DNA of 64,000 nucleotides from S015-6 sp964384945 (GCA_964384945.1 CAYLMK010000005.1:248001-312000); one strand, 5' to 3'; counted from the stretch's first letter, positions 8,749-18,070 are shown. Program-made: numbers and translations. Notes: a model not told the origin generated them from the letters alone.

Positions 8749-8943
8749 GGCCTTCCTTTCCCTCCTCATTGAAAGATTTTCTTACGGCCTGTAAGAGGCT
8801 TTAACATGGGCCGTATCGAAAAGACAGCCTCCGACCCCCTCAAATTATATGATTTTCAGATAGTTAGCAGCAATCGCCTTCTGGCACGGGCCTTGCTCAT
8901 TTCCCGGGTCAGGTAGCAAACCCGCGAAGAGGAGGCAAACACC

Positions 8944-9177
8944 ATGCCCGCGCACGGCGATACCTTGAGGAGCCATGGGAGCCTCCCATTCCAGGATTCC
9001 TGGGAGGCCGCCAGGGAGTGGACCCGGAGGCACACCCGTCGGGAGTTGACGTTCATGTTCCTGGTGACGCTTGTAGCTATCCTGGGGTTCGGGCTGGTCG
9101 TCTACGGTTTCGTCGAGGCCATGGGCACGCTCAAGGCGACCCAGCTTCCCCCTTACTGGAGCGTGAGGCCCTTCTGA
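8944..9177 (+). CDS. Small single-pass membrane protein
   Basis: A 77-residue protein with a start preceded by AGAGGAGG. A polar N-terminal region precedes one transmembrane helix (FMFLVTLVAILGFGLVVYGF, about residues 38-57), and a short C-terminal tail follows. No family was recognised. The upstream 190 bases are AT-richer than the surroundings and could hold its promoter. Confidence 0.55.
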   Translation: MPAHGDTLRSHGSLPFQDSWEAAREWTRRHTRRELTFMFLVTLVAILGFGLVVYGFVEAMGTLKATQLPPYWSVRPF

Positions 9178-9364
9178 GCGGAGAGGGGGGGCGGCCCGAG
9201 CCCCCCCTCAATTGACACCCCGATTACCCTTCCCCCATACTCTTAGCGCTGGCCCTGGCCCCGATTCCCACAAGCCCGCCGTCCGGCACACAGGCGACCG
9301 CCCCCGCGCGAAGCCTCCGGACGCGATTTCTTGCCTCGAATCTTCTCGCACGGAGGAAGCCGGG

Positions 9365-10660
9365 ATGGCAATGAAGGACAAGACGCATCTTTCCAAGGAC
9401 CACTGGATCGAACAGGAAGGGGCGGCATGGGCGCACTCGGACGACCCGGAGGATTTCGAGCCTTACATCCCGAAGGAGGAGTTCGAGGGCCGCACCCGGA
9501 AGGCAAAGGAGCTGCTGGCCCGGCACGGCATGGACGCCATGGTGCTCTTCGCTTACAGCAACAAGCAGTATTACGGCGGCTACCGGGAGGCGAACATGCG
9601 CCACACCGACCGGTGGCGCCACTGCTTCATCGTCTCCCAGGACCATGACACGGTCTTCGTGGGCGAGTCGGTCCTGCACAACGGCGTCACCAAGACGACC
9701 TGGGTCAAGGACCTGCGCCTCTGGTCGAGCGTCACCCTCTGGCGCCTCCCGACCCGCTTCCTGGACGTGTTTACCGCGACGATGTCGGACCTCAGGCTGG
9801 ACAACAAGGTCATCGGCCTCGAGATGGGCCCCGGCCACATCCAGCAGGCCTCCTACCGGGAACTTTGCGAAATCCAGGCGGCATTGCCCAATGCGAGGTT
9901 CGTCGCGGCCGACGACCTGATCTGGGAGCAGAAGGCGATCAAGACCGACTGGGAGATCGCCCTCTTTCGGGAGATGTGCGACAAGACCCGGCGGGTGCTC
10001 GACAAGGGGTACCGGGCGATCCGGCCGGGGGTGACCGAATGGGACGTCCACCGGGTCTTCTATGAGGAACTGGTCAAGGAGGGGATGCACCACTCCCCGA
10101 CAGTGAACGACCCCCTGCTCTTCCTGTGCGGCACGGACGCCCCCGGCAGATGGCGGCTCGTCAGCCCACCCTTCACCAACCGGGTCATCCGGGAGGGCGA
10201 TCAGGGCTTCTCGGACGGCGGCCCCATGTACAAGGGGTACTGCACCGACATCCAGCGGGGCTTCTACGTGGGCGAGAGGCTTCCGCCCAGGCTCGAGGAG
10301 CTCTCCAGGTGGGGGCGGGACGCATACATGAACACGGTCAACAACATCGTGCCCGGCATGCGCGGCTGCGACATCTTCAAGCTCGGCGAGAAGGAAACGT
10401 ACCGCCAGGACTGGAACCAGCTCGTTCCGATCGATTTCGTGGGCCACAGCATCGGCAGCACGATCCACGAGCCCCCCTTCCTGGGCCCCCATGACCTCAC
10501 CCCGATCGAGCCGGGCATGATCCTGTGTGTGGAGTTGGGGTGCTACGGAACGGATCTGGTCATCTTCGGTAACATGCCCGAGGACATGTGGCTGGTGACG
10601 GACAAGGGTCTCGAACTGATCGGCGTCGACCTGCCACGGGACATCCGGCTCTGTGGGTAG
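9365..10660 (+). CDS. M24 family metallohydrolase (Xaa-Pro dipeptidase / creatinase fold)
   Basis: A 431-residue protein starting at the ATG after GGAGGAAGCCGGG; longer frames run into non-coding sequence. It has the creatinase N-domain followed by a pita-bread catalytic domain. All five metal ligands are in family order and spacing: Asp284 and Asp295 (11 apart, SDGGPMYKGYCTDIQRG), His361 (VGHSIG), Glu390 (MILCVELG) and Glu406. It is therefore likely an active dinuclear-metal hydrolase, for a peptide, amide or related compound. It heads a co-directional set with DUF2889, DUF7064-like and phosphotriesterase-family genes, suggesting a catabolic role rather than general peptide turnover. Confidence 0.85.
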   Translation: MAMKDKTHLSKDHWIEQEGAAWAHSDDPEDFEPYIPKEEFEGRTRKAKELLARHGMDAMVLFAYSNKQYYGGYREANMRHTDRWRHCFIVSQDHDTVFVGESVLHNGVTKTTWVKDLRLWSSVTLWRLPTRFLDVFTATMSDLRLDNKVIGLEMGPGHIQQASYRELCEIQAALPNARFVAADDLIWEQKAIKTDWEIALFREMCDKTRRVLDKGYRAIRPGVTEWDVHRVFYEELVKEGMHHSPTVNDPLLFLCGTDAPGRWRLVSPPFTNRVIREGDQGFSDGGPMYKGYCTDIQRGFYVGERLPPRLEELSRWGRDAYMNTVNNIVPGMRGCDIFKLGEKETYRQDWNQLVPIDFVGHSIGSTIHEPPFLGPHDLTPIEPGMILCVELGCYGTDLVIFGNMPEDMWLVTDKGLELIGVDLPRDIRLCG

Positions 10661-10702
10661 CGAAGGCGGTCAAGGCACGAACACGGCGGAAGGAGACGAG
10701 GA

Positions 10703-11293
10703 ATGGCATCCCTGAAGGGGCTCAAGGGCGAGAAGGTGCATACCCGGTCCATACGGATCGAGACGTTCTCGGTGGACGAAGGCCGCGTGATCGTGGAGGG
10801 CACCCTCGAGGACACGCGGTATCACCCCATCTACACCATCGCGAAGCAGCGGCGCGAGGCCGGCAAGGTCCACGGCATGGTGGTCCGCCTCCTGCTCGGC
10901 GGGATGCCCACCGAGATTCTGGATGCGGAGGCCGAGATGCCGACCGTGCCCATGGAGGGCTGCACGCAGGCGACCGATTCGGTCAGGGCGCTGATCGGCC
11001 TTCCCATCGTCTACGGGTTCAGCAAGGCGGTGAAGGACAGGCTGGCCGGGCCGGCGGGCTGCAACCACCTGACGAGCCTCATCCTGACCATGGGCTCCGC
11101 CGCGGTCCAGGGGATGGCAGCGCACAGGGGCAGGGCGCCCGCGCAGCCGGAGGCCCGGGAGGTCATGCTCGAGTACGTAAAGGACTCGTGCTGCGTGTGG
11201 CGCAGCGACGGCGAGCATTACAGGCGGACGCGCGAAGAGATCGAGAGCGTCAAGAAACAGGGGGAGCCCATATGCTCGAAACGAAAGGCGTGA
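10703..11293 (+). CDS. DUF2889 family protein
   Basis: A 196-residue protein preceded by GGAGACGAGGA. The family hallmark is an N-terminal HTRSIRIETFSVDEGRVIVEG block, a central PTEILDAEAEMPTVP strand pair, and the C-terminal GCNHLTSLILTMG segment, all present in order. The biochemical role of the family is not established; it tends to occur beside catabolic acyl-CoA or lactone genes. Its end overlaps the next gene by 22 bases, so the two are probably cotranslated. Confidence 0.75.
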   Translation: MASLKGLKGEKVHTRSIRIETFSVDEGRVIVEGTLEDTRYHPIYTIAKQRREAGKVHGMVVRLLLGGMPTEILDAEAEMPTVPMEGCTQATDSVRALIGLPIVYGFSKAVKDRLAGPAGCNHLTSLILTMGSAAVQGMAAHRGRAPAQPEAREVMLEYVKDSCCVWRSDGEHYRRTREEIESVKKQGEPICSKRKA

Positions 11294-12303
11294 AACTGCG
11301 TCTGGAGCCGCAGGACGAGTACACCCACCCGATCGAGGAGGAGAAGAACTTCAACGAGAGCATGTACATCAACATCTTCGACCCGTCGAGCCGGCTCGGC
11401 GGGTGGTTCCGCGTCGGGAACCGGCCCAACGAGGGGTATGCGGAGATGACCTGCTGCCTCTACCTGCCGGACGGCCGGGTCGGATTCATGTTCGGCCGGC
11501 CCGAGATATCCGGCAACGACGCCCTCGACGCGGCAGGGTTGAGATTCGAGATCGTGGAACCCCTGAAGAGGCTCCGGCTCACCTATGACGGAAAGCTGCT
11601 CCTGCTCGCGGATCCCCACGCCATGGCAAGGCCCAGGAAGGCCTTCAGCGAAAACCCCCTCGTGGACTGCAAGGTCCACCTGGAATACGAAGGCGTCGCC
11701 CCGGTCTTCGGGGGAGAGAAGGTCAACGAGGACGGCACGTCCGTCAAGGAGAAGGAGCAAGAGGCCTTTGCGCGGGCCCATTACGAACAGCACGTGGCGG
11801 GCCGGGGGACCATCCGCGTGGCCGAAGAGGAGTTCCGGGTCGACGGCTACGGGCTGCGGGACCATTCCTGGGGGCCGCGATACTGGCAGAACATCAAGTG
11901 GTACCGCTGGCTGCCCATGAGCTTCGGCAAGGACTTCGGGATCATGATTGCCATCATCACGAAGCACGACGACAGCCAGGTCATCGGAGGCATGGTCCTG
12001 CGGAACGGCAAGTACGTGATGATCGAAGAGGCCCGGATCGAGACGGAATGGGACGAGAACGACTACCAGAAGGGGCTCACGGCATGGGCCAGGACGGCGG
12101 AGCGGGAATACGAGGTCCACGGGAAGGTACTCAACCTGATCCCCCTGCGAAACAGGCGGAAGACGCCGGACGGAGCGGATCTCGAGACCCGGATCACCGA
12201 GGGCATGACCGAATACCGCTGCGACGGCAGGGTGGGCTACGGCATGTCCGAATACCTGGACCAGATCGTCGACGGCAGGCCCGTAGGCGCGGCGGCAGGG
12301 TGA
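11272..12303 (+). CDS. DUF7064/AttH-CrtC-like lipocalin-fold protein
   Basis: A 343-residue protein starting with the ATG inside the end of the DUF2889 gene. The sequence GYGLRDHSWGPRYW (about residues 195-208) is a signature of the DUF7064-type proteins, which resemble the double-lipocalin AttH/carotenoid-hydratase-like fold. The N-terminal FNESMYINIFDPSSRLGG fits the first barrel. No catalytic role is established for this group; a hydratase-like role on a hydrophobic substrate is speculation. It belongs to the 9.4-13.3 kb cassette. Confidence 0.62.
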   Translation: MLETKGVKLRLEPQDEYTHPIEEEKNFNESMYINIFDPSSRLGGWFRVGNRPNEGYAEMTCCLYLPDGRVGFMFGRPEISGNDALDAAGLRFEIVEPLKRLRLTYDGKLLLLADPHAMARPRKAFSENPLVDCKVHLEYEGVAPVFGGEKVNEDGTSVKEKEQEAFARAHYEQHVAGRGTIRVAEEEFRVDGYGLRDHSWGPRYWQNIKWYRWLPMSFGKDFGIMIAIITKHDDSQVIGGMVLRNGKYVMIEEARIETEWDENDYQKGLTAWARTAEREYEVHGKVLNLIPLRNRRKTPDGADLETRITEGMTEYRCDGRVGYGMSEYLDQIVDGRPVGAAAG

Positions 12304-12349
12304 GCGGACAGGTTCGCCGGACCACAGAGAGAAAAGAGGAGAGGTACGC

Positions 12350-13336
12350 ATGAGCAACGTCAGAGTAAATACGGTTCTAGGCCCCGTCTCCCCGGATGAT
12401 TTGGGAGTGACCCTTCCGCACGAGCACATCGCGTACGGCTACCCCGGCTGGGAGGGCGACCAGACCGTGGCCCCGTTTGACCGGGCCGCGATCGTGAAGG
12501 CGGCCCTGGAGATGATGGAGCAACTGAAGGCCTTCGGCGTGAAGACCTACGTGGACGCCACGCCGAACGACGGCGGCCGGTTCCCGGAGATCCTGCGGGA
12601 GGTCTCCGAGAAGAGCGGTGTCAACATCATCTGCTCGACGGGCTATTACTTCGAAGAAGAGGGCATGGCTGCCTATTGGAAGTTCCGCAGGAGCCTGGGC
12701 GATGTGAGCGGCGAGATCTACGAACTCTTCTCCAGGGAGATCACCGAGGGAATCCGCGACACCGGGATCAAGGCCGGCGCGATCAAGGTCGGCACCGGGA
12801 AGGGCAAGATCACCGACTACGAGCGCATGATGTTCGAGGTAGCGGCGCGGGTCCAGAAAGACACGGGCGTGCCGATCATCACCCACACCCAGGAGGGCAC
12901 GATGGGCCCGGAGCAGGCCGCGCTCCTCGTATCGGCCGGGGCCGACCCCCGGAGGATCCAGATCGGCCACATGAGCGACAACACGGACATCCGATACCAG
13001 CTCGCAACCTTGAAGCACGGCGTGTACGTGGCCTTTGACCGCATGGGGATCCAGGTGCTCGCGGGCTGCCCGATGGACGAGGAGCGCTACGGCGTGCTCA
13101 TCGGCCTGATCGGCACCGGCCATGGCGACCGGATCACGATCTCCCACGATTACATCGGCCACTGGCTGGGAAGGCCGCTCAACGTGCCGGAGGCGGCCCT
13201 GCCGCTCATCGGCAACTGGCATCCCACGCACCTCTTCAAGAACGTGATCCCCGCGCTCAGGAAGGGCGGCGTCACCGAGAAGCAGATTCAGGCCATCCTG
13301 GTCGACAACCCGCGCAGGCTCTTCGGCGGGCAGTAG
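12350..13336 (+). CDS. Phosphotriesterase family metallohydrolase (probable lactonase)
   Basis: A 328-residue TIM-barrel protein preceded by GAGAGG. The complete binuclear metal site of the family is visible: His24 and His26 (LPHEHI), the bridging carboxylated Lys146 (AIKVG), His179 (IITHTQEG), His207 (IGHMSDN) and Asp267 (ISHDYIG). Members hydrolyse lactones and, promiscuously, organophosphates. In this cassette a ring-opening lactonase step is the natural guess, but the substrate is not defined. The gene ends 4 bases before a convergent flavodoxin-type gene. Confidence 0.86.
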   Translation: MSNVRVNTVLGPVSPDDLGVTLPHEHIAYGYPGWEGDQTVAPFDRAAIVKAALEMMEQLKAFGVKTYVDATPNDGGRFPEILREVSEKSGVNIICSTGYYFEEEGMAAYWKFRRSLGDVSGEIYELFSREITEGIRDTGIKAGAIKVGTGKGKITDYERMMFEVAARVQKDTGVPIITHTQEGTMGPEQAALLVSAGADPRRIQIGHMSDNTDIRYQLATLKHGVYVAFDRMGIQVLAGCPMDEERYGVLIGLIGTGHGDRITISHDYIGHWLGRPLNVPEAALPLIGNWHPTHLFKNVIPALRKGGVTEKQIQAILVDNPRRLFGGQ

Positions 13337-13340
13337 CGCG

Positions 13341-13940
13341 TCACACCAGGGAGGCGCCCACGGACTCGGCCCGGGCCAGCAGGGAGGCGTTCTTTGCGGC
13401 CGATTTCCTGTCGTTCAGGGAGCCGAAGTGGTTCACGAACTCGGTCGAGGCAGCCCCAAGCACGGTCGTTATCATCTTGAGCCATGCAAACATGTTGGCG
13501 TAAAGTTCCGGGAAGAGCGTGGGCGGTTCCGGATCGCCGCGGGAGGTAATCACCACGAACTTCTTTCCGCCCGGAAAAGCGGTCTCGTATTTCGGCTCCC
13601 CGGTCTTCGGGTCCAGCCCCTCGAGAAAGTAACAGTAGAATCTGTCCGTGAGCATCTTGAGCTGGGCGTTTACGTGCCACCAGTAGACGGGGGTTCCCAG
13701 AACGATCGCATCGGCCTCTTTGAGTTCCTGGAGAATCGGTGAGAGATCGTCCTTCTGCACGCACCTTCCCAGATCCTTCTTGCACCCCTCGCAGCCGATG
13801 CACGCCTTCGTCTCCAGCTCGTAGAGATTCACCAGGCGCACCTCCGCTCCCCTCGCCTCGGCCCCCTTCAGGACCGCTTTCACCAATGTGACCGTGTTGC
13901 CGTTCTTCCTGGGGCTCGCATTCACGCCGATCACCTTCAT
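13341..13940 (-). CDS. Flavodoxin-fold NAD(P)H-dependent FMN reductase / iron-sulfur flavoprotein-like
   Basis: A 199-residue protein. The N-terminal MKVIGVNASPRKNGNTVTLV is the phosphate-binding loop of NADPH-dependent FMN reductases. It is followed by CIGCEGCKKDLGRC, a compact cysteine motif as in iron-sulfur flavoproteins of anaerobes, and by GTPVYWWHVNAQLKMLTDRF, the flavin-contact loop. It probably passes electrons between NAD(P)H, FMN and a ferredoxin or detoxifies quinones/oxygen. The gene is monocistronic and convergent with the phosphotriesterase gene. Confidence 0.82.
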   Translation of the reverse strand: MKVIGVNASPRKNGNTVTLVKAVLKGAEARGAEVRLVNLYELETKACIGCEGCKKDLGRCVQKDDLSPILQELKEADAIVLGTPVYWWHVNAQLKMLTDRFYCYFLEGLDPKTGEPKYETAFPGGKKFVVITSRGDPEPPTLFPELYANMFAWLKMITTVLGAASTEFVNHFGSLNDRKSAAKNASLLARAESVGASLV

Positions 13941-13955
13941 TGAGCTCCTCCCTTG

Positions 13956-14348
13956 CTAGAAGAAATCACATGCCTGCTGCAGGCGGCCCGCCGCCACGTA
14001 AAGGAGGGGTTCCGCAGTCCATTCGAACTCGAAAACGGGGGCCAAGGCGATCCCGACCTCGTCGCTGTTCAGCGTGTCCGCGTGAAGGCCGCGGAAGTAC
14101 TCCACGGGCAGCCCCGGCGCCCCTGCGTCACTCGGCACGCTCCTGCATCCCTCAGGCGCCCATGCGGTCTTCCCGGGTGGCGGGTACGCGATGGGCGAGG
14201 GGGTACATGCCGGCGTACCTGCAAAGCAGACAAGGAGCAGTTGGACCGTGCAGTGAAGCCCGACGTCATACGCCCGGAAGTTGCCTGAAGCGCCTGATCT
14301 CCCGTTCATGGATGATGCTCCCCGTATCCTTTCGGCGCCCGAATTCAT
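13956..14348 (-). CDS. Uncertain hypothetical protein
   Basis: A 130-codon frame without a recognised family. A central hydrophobic segment ending in Cys (LLLVCFAGTPAC) could be a lipoprotein signal with an over-long N-terminus, and the last third (EVGIALAPVFEFEW) looks protein-like. No convincing ribosome-binding site is seen. It may equally be a chance frame in non-coding DNA. Confidence 0.2.
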   Translation of the reverse strand: MNSGAERIRGASSMNGRSGASGNFRAYDVGLHCTVQLLLVCFAGTPACTPSPIAYPPPGKTAWAPEGCRSVPSDAGAPGLPVEYFRGLHADTLNSDEVGIALAPVFEFEWTAEPLLYVAAGRLQQACDFF

Positions 14349-14836
14349 GCGTCATCATCCCCCCTCCTGGACTATACCCCTGGGGTTCCCGGGCAGTCAA
14401 TTGTTGGTCAAGCATGTATCAGCAGCGTCCTCTTGACATCTTCCCAGGCATTTCAGGGACGACTTTCGAAAAGCATGCTGCCGCCACTTCTATCGTGCGA
14501 AGCGTCGTTCCACATTACTGCTTTCCGATTTTGCGCGTCGGGGTCCACTTCGCGACCGCCTGAGAGAAGCTGCACGTCGCCCGTGCCTCGGAACAGTTGC
14601 CACTCATCCGCGAGGCCCATTGTCTGGCACGGTGAGCTACCCGAAGGTGACAGCCATGACCCGTATGGCAATCGCCCAAAACGAAGCCTACTTACCGCCC
14701 CTTGCCGAAAACGACACGGCCTGTCACATGGAGAGACTCGTCCGGCGCTAGCGGAGAGTATCGGGCGGAGAGGGACTGGAGGAGGCCGCGCCCTTGTCAG
14801 GCGCAGCCTCCAGATTGAATCGCTGATCTTACCGAT
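14349..14836. other. Intergenic region of about 490 bases
   Basis: No recognisable protein is encoded in either strand; frames here lack family character and good start signals. Near the right edge, at 14781-14811, GGAGGC/GCGCC pairs with GGCGC/GCCTCC across a 7-base loop. This hairpin lies just behind the stop of the downstream minus-strand lipoprotein gene and could end its transcript, although no T-run follows. Confidence 0.5.
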
Positions 14837-15220
14837 CTATGGCAGGTTGAAGGTGGCAGTGACGTCATACTTATCGTTCACCGTAATCGTACAGGGCGCC
14901 ACCCCCGCACAATCTCCTCCCCAACCTGCAAAGAGAGAACCCGCATCCGGCGTCGCCCTGAGTGTTGTCGTCATGAAAGGGCCGTCGGGGTCAAAGTTCC
15001 ATGTGCATGGGGAGTCCGCGGTCTCACAGGGAAGATCGAGACTCAGGTCATGGACTACGGTTCCAGTCCCGTCTCCCTCGATCACCAACTTTATCGACCG
15101 GGGTCCGCGTTCTTCTTCGACGACGTCCTCATCGCTGCCGCAAGCCGCAGCAATGATCAGGAACATCATCACAATCGCGCACTGCCACCTCATCCATCTA
15201 CTCTGTCGCTCTCGCTTCAT
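14837..15220 (-). CDS. Lipoprotein with a divergent InlB B-repeat-like domain
   Basis: A 127-residue protein. The N-terminus (positive charge, hydrophobic run, LIIAAACGS) is a lipoprotein signal with the lipidated Cys at about residue 27. The mature part is one bacterial surface repeat: ATPDAGSLFAGWGGDCAG, then CTITVNDKYDVTATFN, the FxGW...G-C...C...V-T-A-x-F pattern of divergent InlB B/'Flg_new'-type repeats, with two Cys pairs. It is likely surface- or periplasm-exposed. Only one repeat is present, which is short for the family. Confidence 0.72.
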   Translation of the reverse strand: MKRERQSRWMRWQCAIVMMFLIIAAACGSDEDVVEEERGPRSIKLVIEGDGTGTVVHDLSLDLPCETADSPCTWNFDPDGPFMTTTLRATPDAGSLFAGWGGDCAGVAPCTITVNDKYDVTATFNLP

Positions 15221-15498
15221 TCCTCTGTCCTCCGCGTGCGTGATTTACGCCTGTGGAAAGCTCTGCCTTTCGTAAACTTACGCAATGATATTGTTCTAGT
15301 CAACAAAAAAACCGCACCTCTGGCTTTTGGGGGTAAGATCGTCAAGGCAATTGCTACACCCATGGTCCTGTCATGGAAAGCCGCGCCCGTTCTTTGTGAC
15401 ATTGTGAAGGAGGGGAATATGCCCTTGGAATAAGGATGGGATGTGTCCGTGGCGATCCGGTTCCGCTCTCAAGGCTCCTTGAATCGCCGGGAGGAGGG
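15221..15498. other. Intergenic region, possible minus-strand promoter
   Basis: No gene seen. The reverse complement of 15298-15303 is TTGACT, a fair -35 box, followed at 17 bases by TAAGTT, a poor -10. It would drive the lipoprotein gene at 14837. The A-tract around 15304-15310 is the most AT-rich part of the region. Confidence 0.3.
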
Positions 15499-15861
15499 TC
15501 ATTTCGCAGGGGACCAAAATTCGATGCGCCAGCCTTCCGGGTCCCTGAACTCGAAGACCCTCTGTCCCCAAGGGTGTTCGCGGATGGCGGGTAGATCCGG
15601 ACAGCGCACCTTCAGCGCCTCGTGGGCTTCCTCGATATCGGACACACAGAGGGAGAGGATCACCCGGTCACGATCGGGCGGGGGTGACGGCGGGCGCAGA
15701 GGCCTGAGGATGCCGATCCGCGCGCCGGGCGTGACCTGGAACTCGACGAACCGCCTCCTTTCGGCCACAACCGGAAACCCCAGCACATCCCGGTAGAAGG
15801 CCACGCACTCCTCCCACTTCTCGCAGAGGAGCACCGTGTGGAGGCTCTCCACGGGCAGCAT
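15499..15861 (-). CDS. VOC family protein (glyoxalase/bleomycin-resistance fold)
   Basis: A 120-residue single-module VOC protein. LHTVLLCEKWEECVAFYRDV and FEFRDPEGWRIEFWSPAK are the paired beta-alpha-beta-beta-beta signatures with the terminal metal-ligand Glu. Members are metal-dependent lyases, dioxygenases or binding proteins. The gene follows the cupin gene with 7 bases between, so they form a two-gene unit. Substrate unknown. Confidence 0.8.
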   Translation of the reverse strand: MLPVESLHTVLLCEKWEECVAFYRDVLGFPVVAERRRFVEFQVTPGARIGILRPLRPPSPPPDRDRVILSLCVSDIEEAHEALKVRCPDLPAIREHPWGQRVFEFRDPEGWRIEFWSPAK

Positions 15862-15868
15862 GGCCCGG

Positions 15869-16228
15869 TCACCCTCGTATCATGGTGAGCAGCATCTTGA
15901 ACGGCTTGGGCGCATGGAGTGAATGGGGCACATCCGCCGGCATGAGCACGGTCTCGCCCGCCCCTGCCTTGACGACCTTCCCTCCGATGGTCAGTTCCGC
16001 CTGCCCGTCCAGCACCTGAACCAGCGCGTCGAAGGGCGCCGTGTGTTCGCTCAGGCCCTGCCCCTCATCGAAACTGAAGAGCGTCAAGGTGCCCACGGGC
16101 CTCTTGATCAGCGTGCGGCTGACCACCGAGCCCGGCACATAGGCAAGCAACCCGCCGAGACGAACCGCTTCGGCCGGAGGCAGGCTGCCGTCCGAGGATG
16201 AAGGGTTCTTTTCTTCTCTTTTGGCCAT
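15869..16228 (-). CDS. Small single-domain cupin
   Basis: A 119-residue protein with both cupin motifs: EHTAPFDALVQVLDGQAELT and AGETVLMPADVPHSLHA. The final FKMLLTMIRG strand closes the barrel. It resembles the small cupins that sense or detoxify reactive compounds in anaerobes. It is the upstream member of a two-gene unit with the VOC protein. Confidence 0.82.
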   Translation of the reverse strand: MAKREEKNPSSSDGSLPPAEAVRLGGLLAYVPGSVVSRTLIKRPVGTLTLFSFDEGQGLSEHTAPFDALVQVLDGQAELTIGGKVVKAGAGETVLMPADVPHSLHAPKPFKMLLTMIRG

Positions 16229-16421
16229 TCCTTGCGCTCCTTTCCTCCAGAACGGACTTCACCATGGATTCCCAGGCCACCTTCTCATAATACTCTCTGG
16301 AAGGCCGCGCTTTCCTTGATCTGTGTCATGGAAATGCACGGGCGGCATTTTATAATCGCGCCATATCCGGCGCAAGGCTATGAATCGCGTGCTCATCGGA
16401 TCACCCACCAGGAGAATACGC

Positions 16422-17924
16422 ATGAATGCAACCTCGCTGGTAATCAAACTCCGCTCTCGGTCGAGAAGAAGATCCGCCCTTCTTCTTTTCACACTTCTCG
16501 TGATGCTCTTTCCCAAAATGGGCAGAGCACTGCAGTGGGACGGTCTGTTGGAAGAGGTGAAAAAGATCGAGCCGGGGTGCGAGGGCCGACTACGGTGGGA
16601 GTACTGGGGCGGGCTGGAGGGGCAGCCGAACAACCAGTCCGACTACAACTTCGTCAGCCTCCGGGTGCGTCCGTCCGTGAAATACCCGGGCGAGCATTTC
16701 GTCTTTTTCTTTCAGTTTCAGTATGCAGGGGCGTTCAACCTTCCGGAGGATGCGGTCTCCGGCCCGGGCAGCACCTATTACGGCCTGAGCAAGCCGGAGG
16801 ATGCCCCCCAGGCCACGGACGTCCTGGAATTCTGGATGATGGCAAGGGACCTGATTGTCCACGGCCTCGGCTTCGAAGTGGGCAGGCTCGGCATCAAGGA
16901 GGGCCTCGAGACGCTCTCCGAGGACAAGACCCTGGCCTGGATCCAGAAGACCAGGCTCTCCGAAAGGCTCGTGGGCACCTTCGAGTGGCCGAACCTGAGC
17001 AGGAGATACCACGCCGTACGCGCCTTCTACGATATCGAGGGGTTCCGGCTGGATGCGTTTGCCTCCAAGCTCCTGGCCGGCGGGCTCGAATACCACACGG
17101 CCTTCCAGGAACTGGAGGACGTGGACATATTCGGCGGAACCCTGACCCTCAAAGAGGACTTCCTGATCGACCACACCGTGACCAGGATCTACGGTATCTA
17201 CTGCCGGGACGACCGGGACGTGGCCGAGAGCGTGACCGGCGGGGCACTCGACATCCCGGCCGTGGGCGCGAGTTGGGCAGGTGCATACCCGGGGATCGGG
17301 CCCGGCACGGTCGACACGATGGTCTGGGGCTGCTACCAGTGGGGCGACTGGGGAACGAGCAGCCATTCGGCCTATGCGGTCATCGCGGAACTGGGATACA
17401 AGCTCCCCGATGTCCTTCTTCAGCCCTGGCTGCGGCTCGGCGTGGCCCATGCGTCCGGTGACGACGACCCGGCAACTGGGACCCACAAGAGCTTCTTCAA
17501 CATGTCCCCCACGAACCACAAGTTCTATGGGTACATGGATACCACGGCCCTGTCCAACCTCATCAACCTCTACCCGCAGTTGCTGCTCAAGCCCGCGGAA
17601 AAGATCATGGTCCAGGCGGACGGCCATCTGTTCTGGCTGCACGACGCTAGCGACAGCTGGTATGCTGGATCCGGCCCCACGAGAAACGACGTCTTGGGGT
17701 TTTCGGGCGGATTCAATGCATCGAGCGGAACAACCGCGAGGCTCACGGGCGGCAAGGGGTTCATCGGCGGCGAACTGGACCTGACCGCGAGGTACGATGC
17801 CTCCAAGCACGTCGGCTTCGAGGCCACCTACGGGCACTTCTTCGGGGCCGCCGGCGCGAAGGCGGTCTTCCCGGAGAACGGAGACGCCGACTGGCTTTCC
17901 ATCCAGACGGTCGTCACCTTTTGA
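16422..17924 (+). CDS. Alginate-export (AlgE)-type outer-membrane porin
   Basis: A 500-residue protein. The ATG at 16422 follows AGGAGAATACGC and gives a signal peptide (RRRSALLLFTLLVMLFPKMGRA). The mature protein is a string of amphipathic beta strands with many aromatic residues and ends WLSIQTVVTF, with the C-terminal Phe used for outer-membrane assembly. Regions such as LRVRPSVKYPGEHFVFFFQF match the alginate_exp family of 16-18-stranded porins. No alginate genes are nearby, so it is more likely a porin for some carboxylate or hydrophobic solute. TATAAT at 16351-16356 is a possible -10. Confidence 0.72.
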   Translation: MNATSLVIKLRSRSRRRSALLLFTLLVMLFPKMGRALQWDGLLEEVKKIEPGCEGRLRWEYWGGLEGQPNNQSDYNFVSLRVRPSVKYPGEHFVFFFQFQYAGAFNLPEDAVSGPGSTYYGLSKPEDAPQATDVLEFWMMARDLIVHGLGFEVGRLGIKEGLETLSEDKTLAWIQKTRLSERLVGTFEWPNLSRRYHAVRAFYDIEGFRLDAFASKLLAGGLEYHTAFQELEDVDIFGGTLTLKEDFLIDHTVTRIYGIYCRDDRDVAESVTGGALDIPAVGASWAGAYPGIGPGTVDTMVWGCYQWGDWGTSSHSAYAVIAELGYKLPDVLLQPWLRLGVAHASGDDDPATGTHKSFFNMSPTNHKFYGYMDTTALSNLINLYPQLLLKPAEKIMVQADGHLFWLHDASDSWYAGSGPTRNDVLGFSGGFNASSGTTARLTGGKGFIGGELDLTARYDASKHVGFEATYGHFFGAAGAKAVFPENGDADWLSIQTVVTF

Positions 17925-18064
17925 GAAATCTCCATCACGTCTCCGCAGAAGAAAGCTTGAGCCTGAGGATCCGGTCAGGGCCTGGATCTTCTCCCCGGTA
18001 CATATCAGATCCCGGCCCGTTCGGGAAGAAAGAGGTCAAGGCTCGATAAGGACAGGCGCCATGC

Positions 18065-18070
18065 TATACT
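18065..18070 (+). promoter_or_regulatory. Candidate extended -10 promoter for the DUF2845 gene
   Basis: TATACT with the TGn extension directly upstream (TGC-TATACT) lies 61 bases before the ATG at 18131. No convincing -35 box is seen, which is tolerated for extended -10 promoters. Confidence 0.35.

Noticed and set aside
10588..11271. Start of the DUF7064-like gene at 10588
   Set aside because: That stretch is an out-of-frame reading of the DUF2889 gene; the ATG at 11272 begins a recognisable protein.
16422..17924. Alginate biosynthesis/export function
   Set aside because: Only the porin family name suggests it; none of the alg genes are near.
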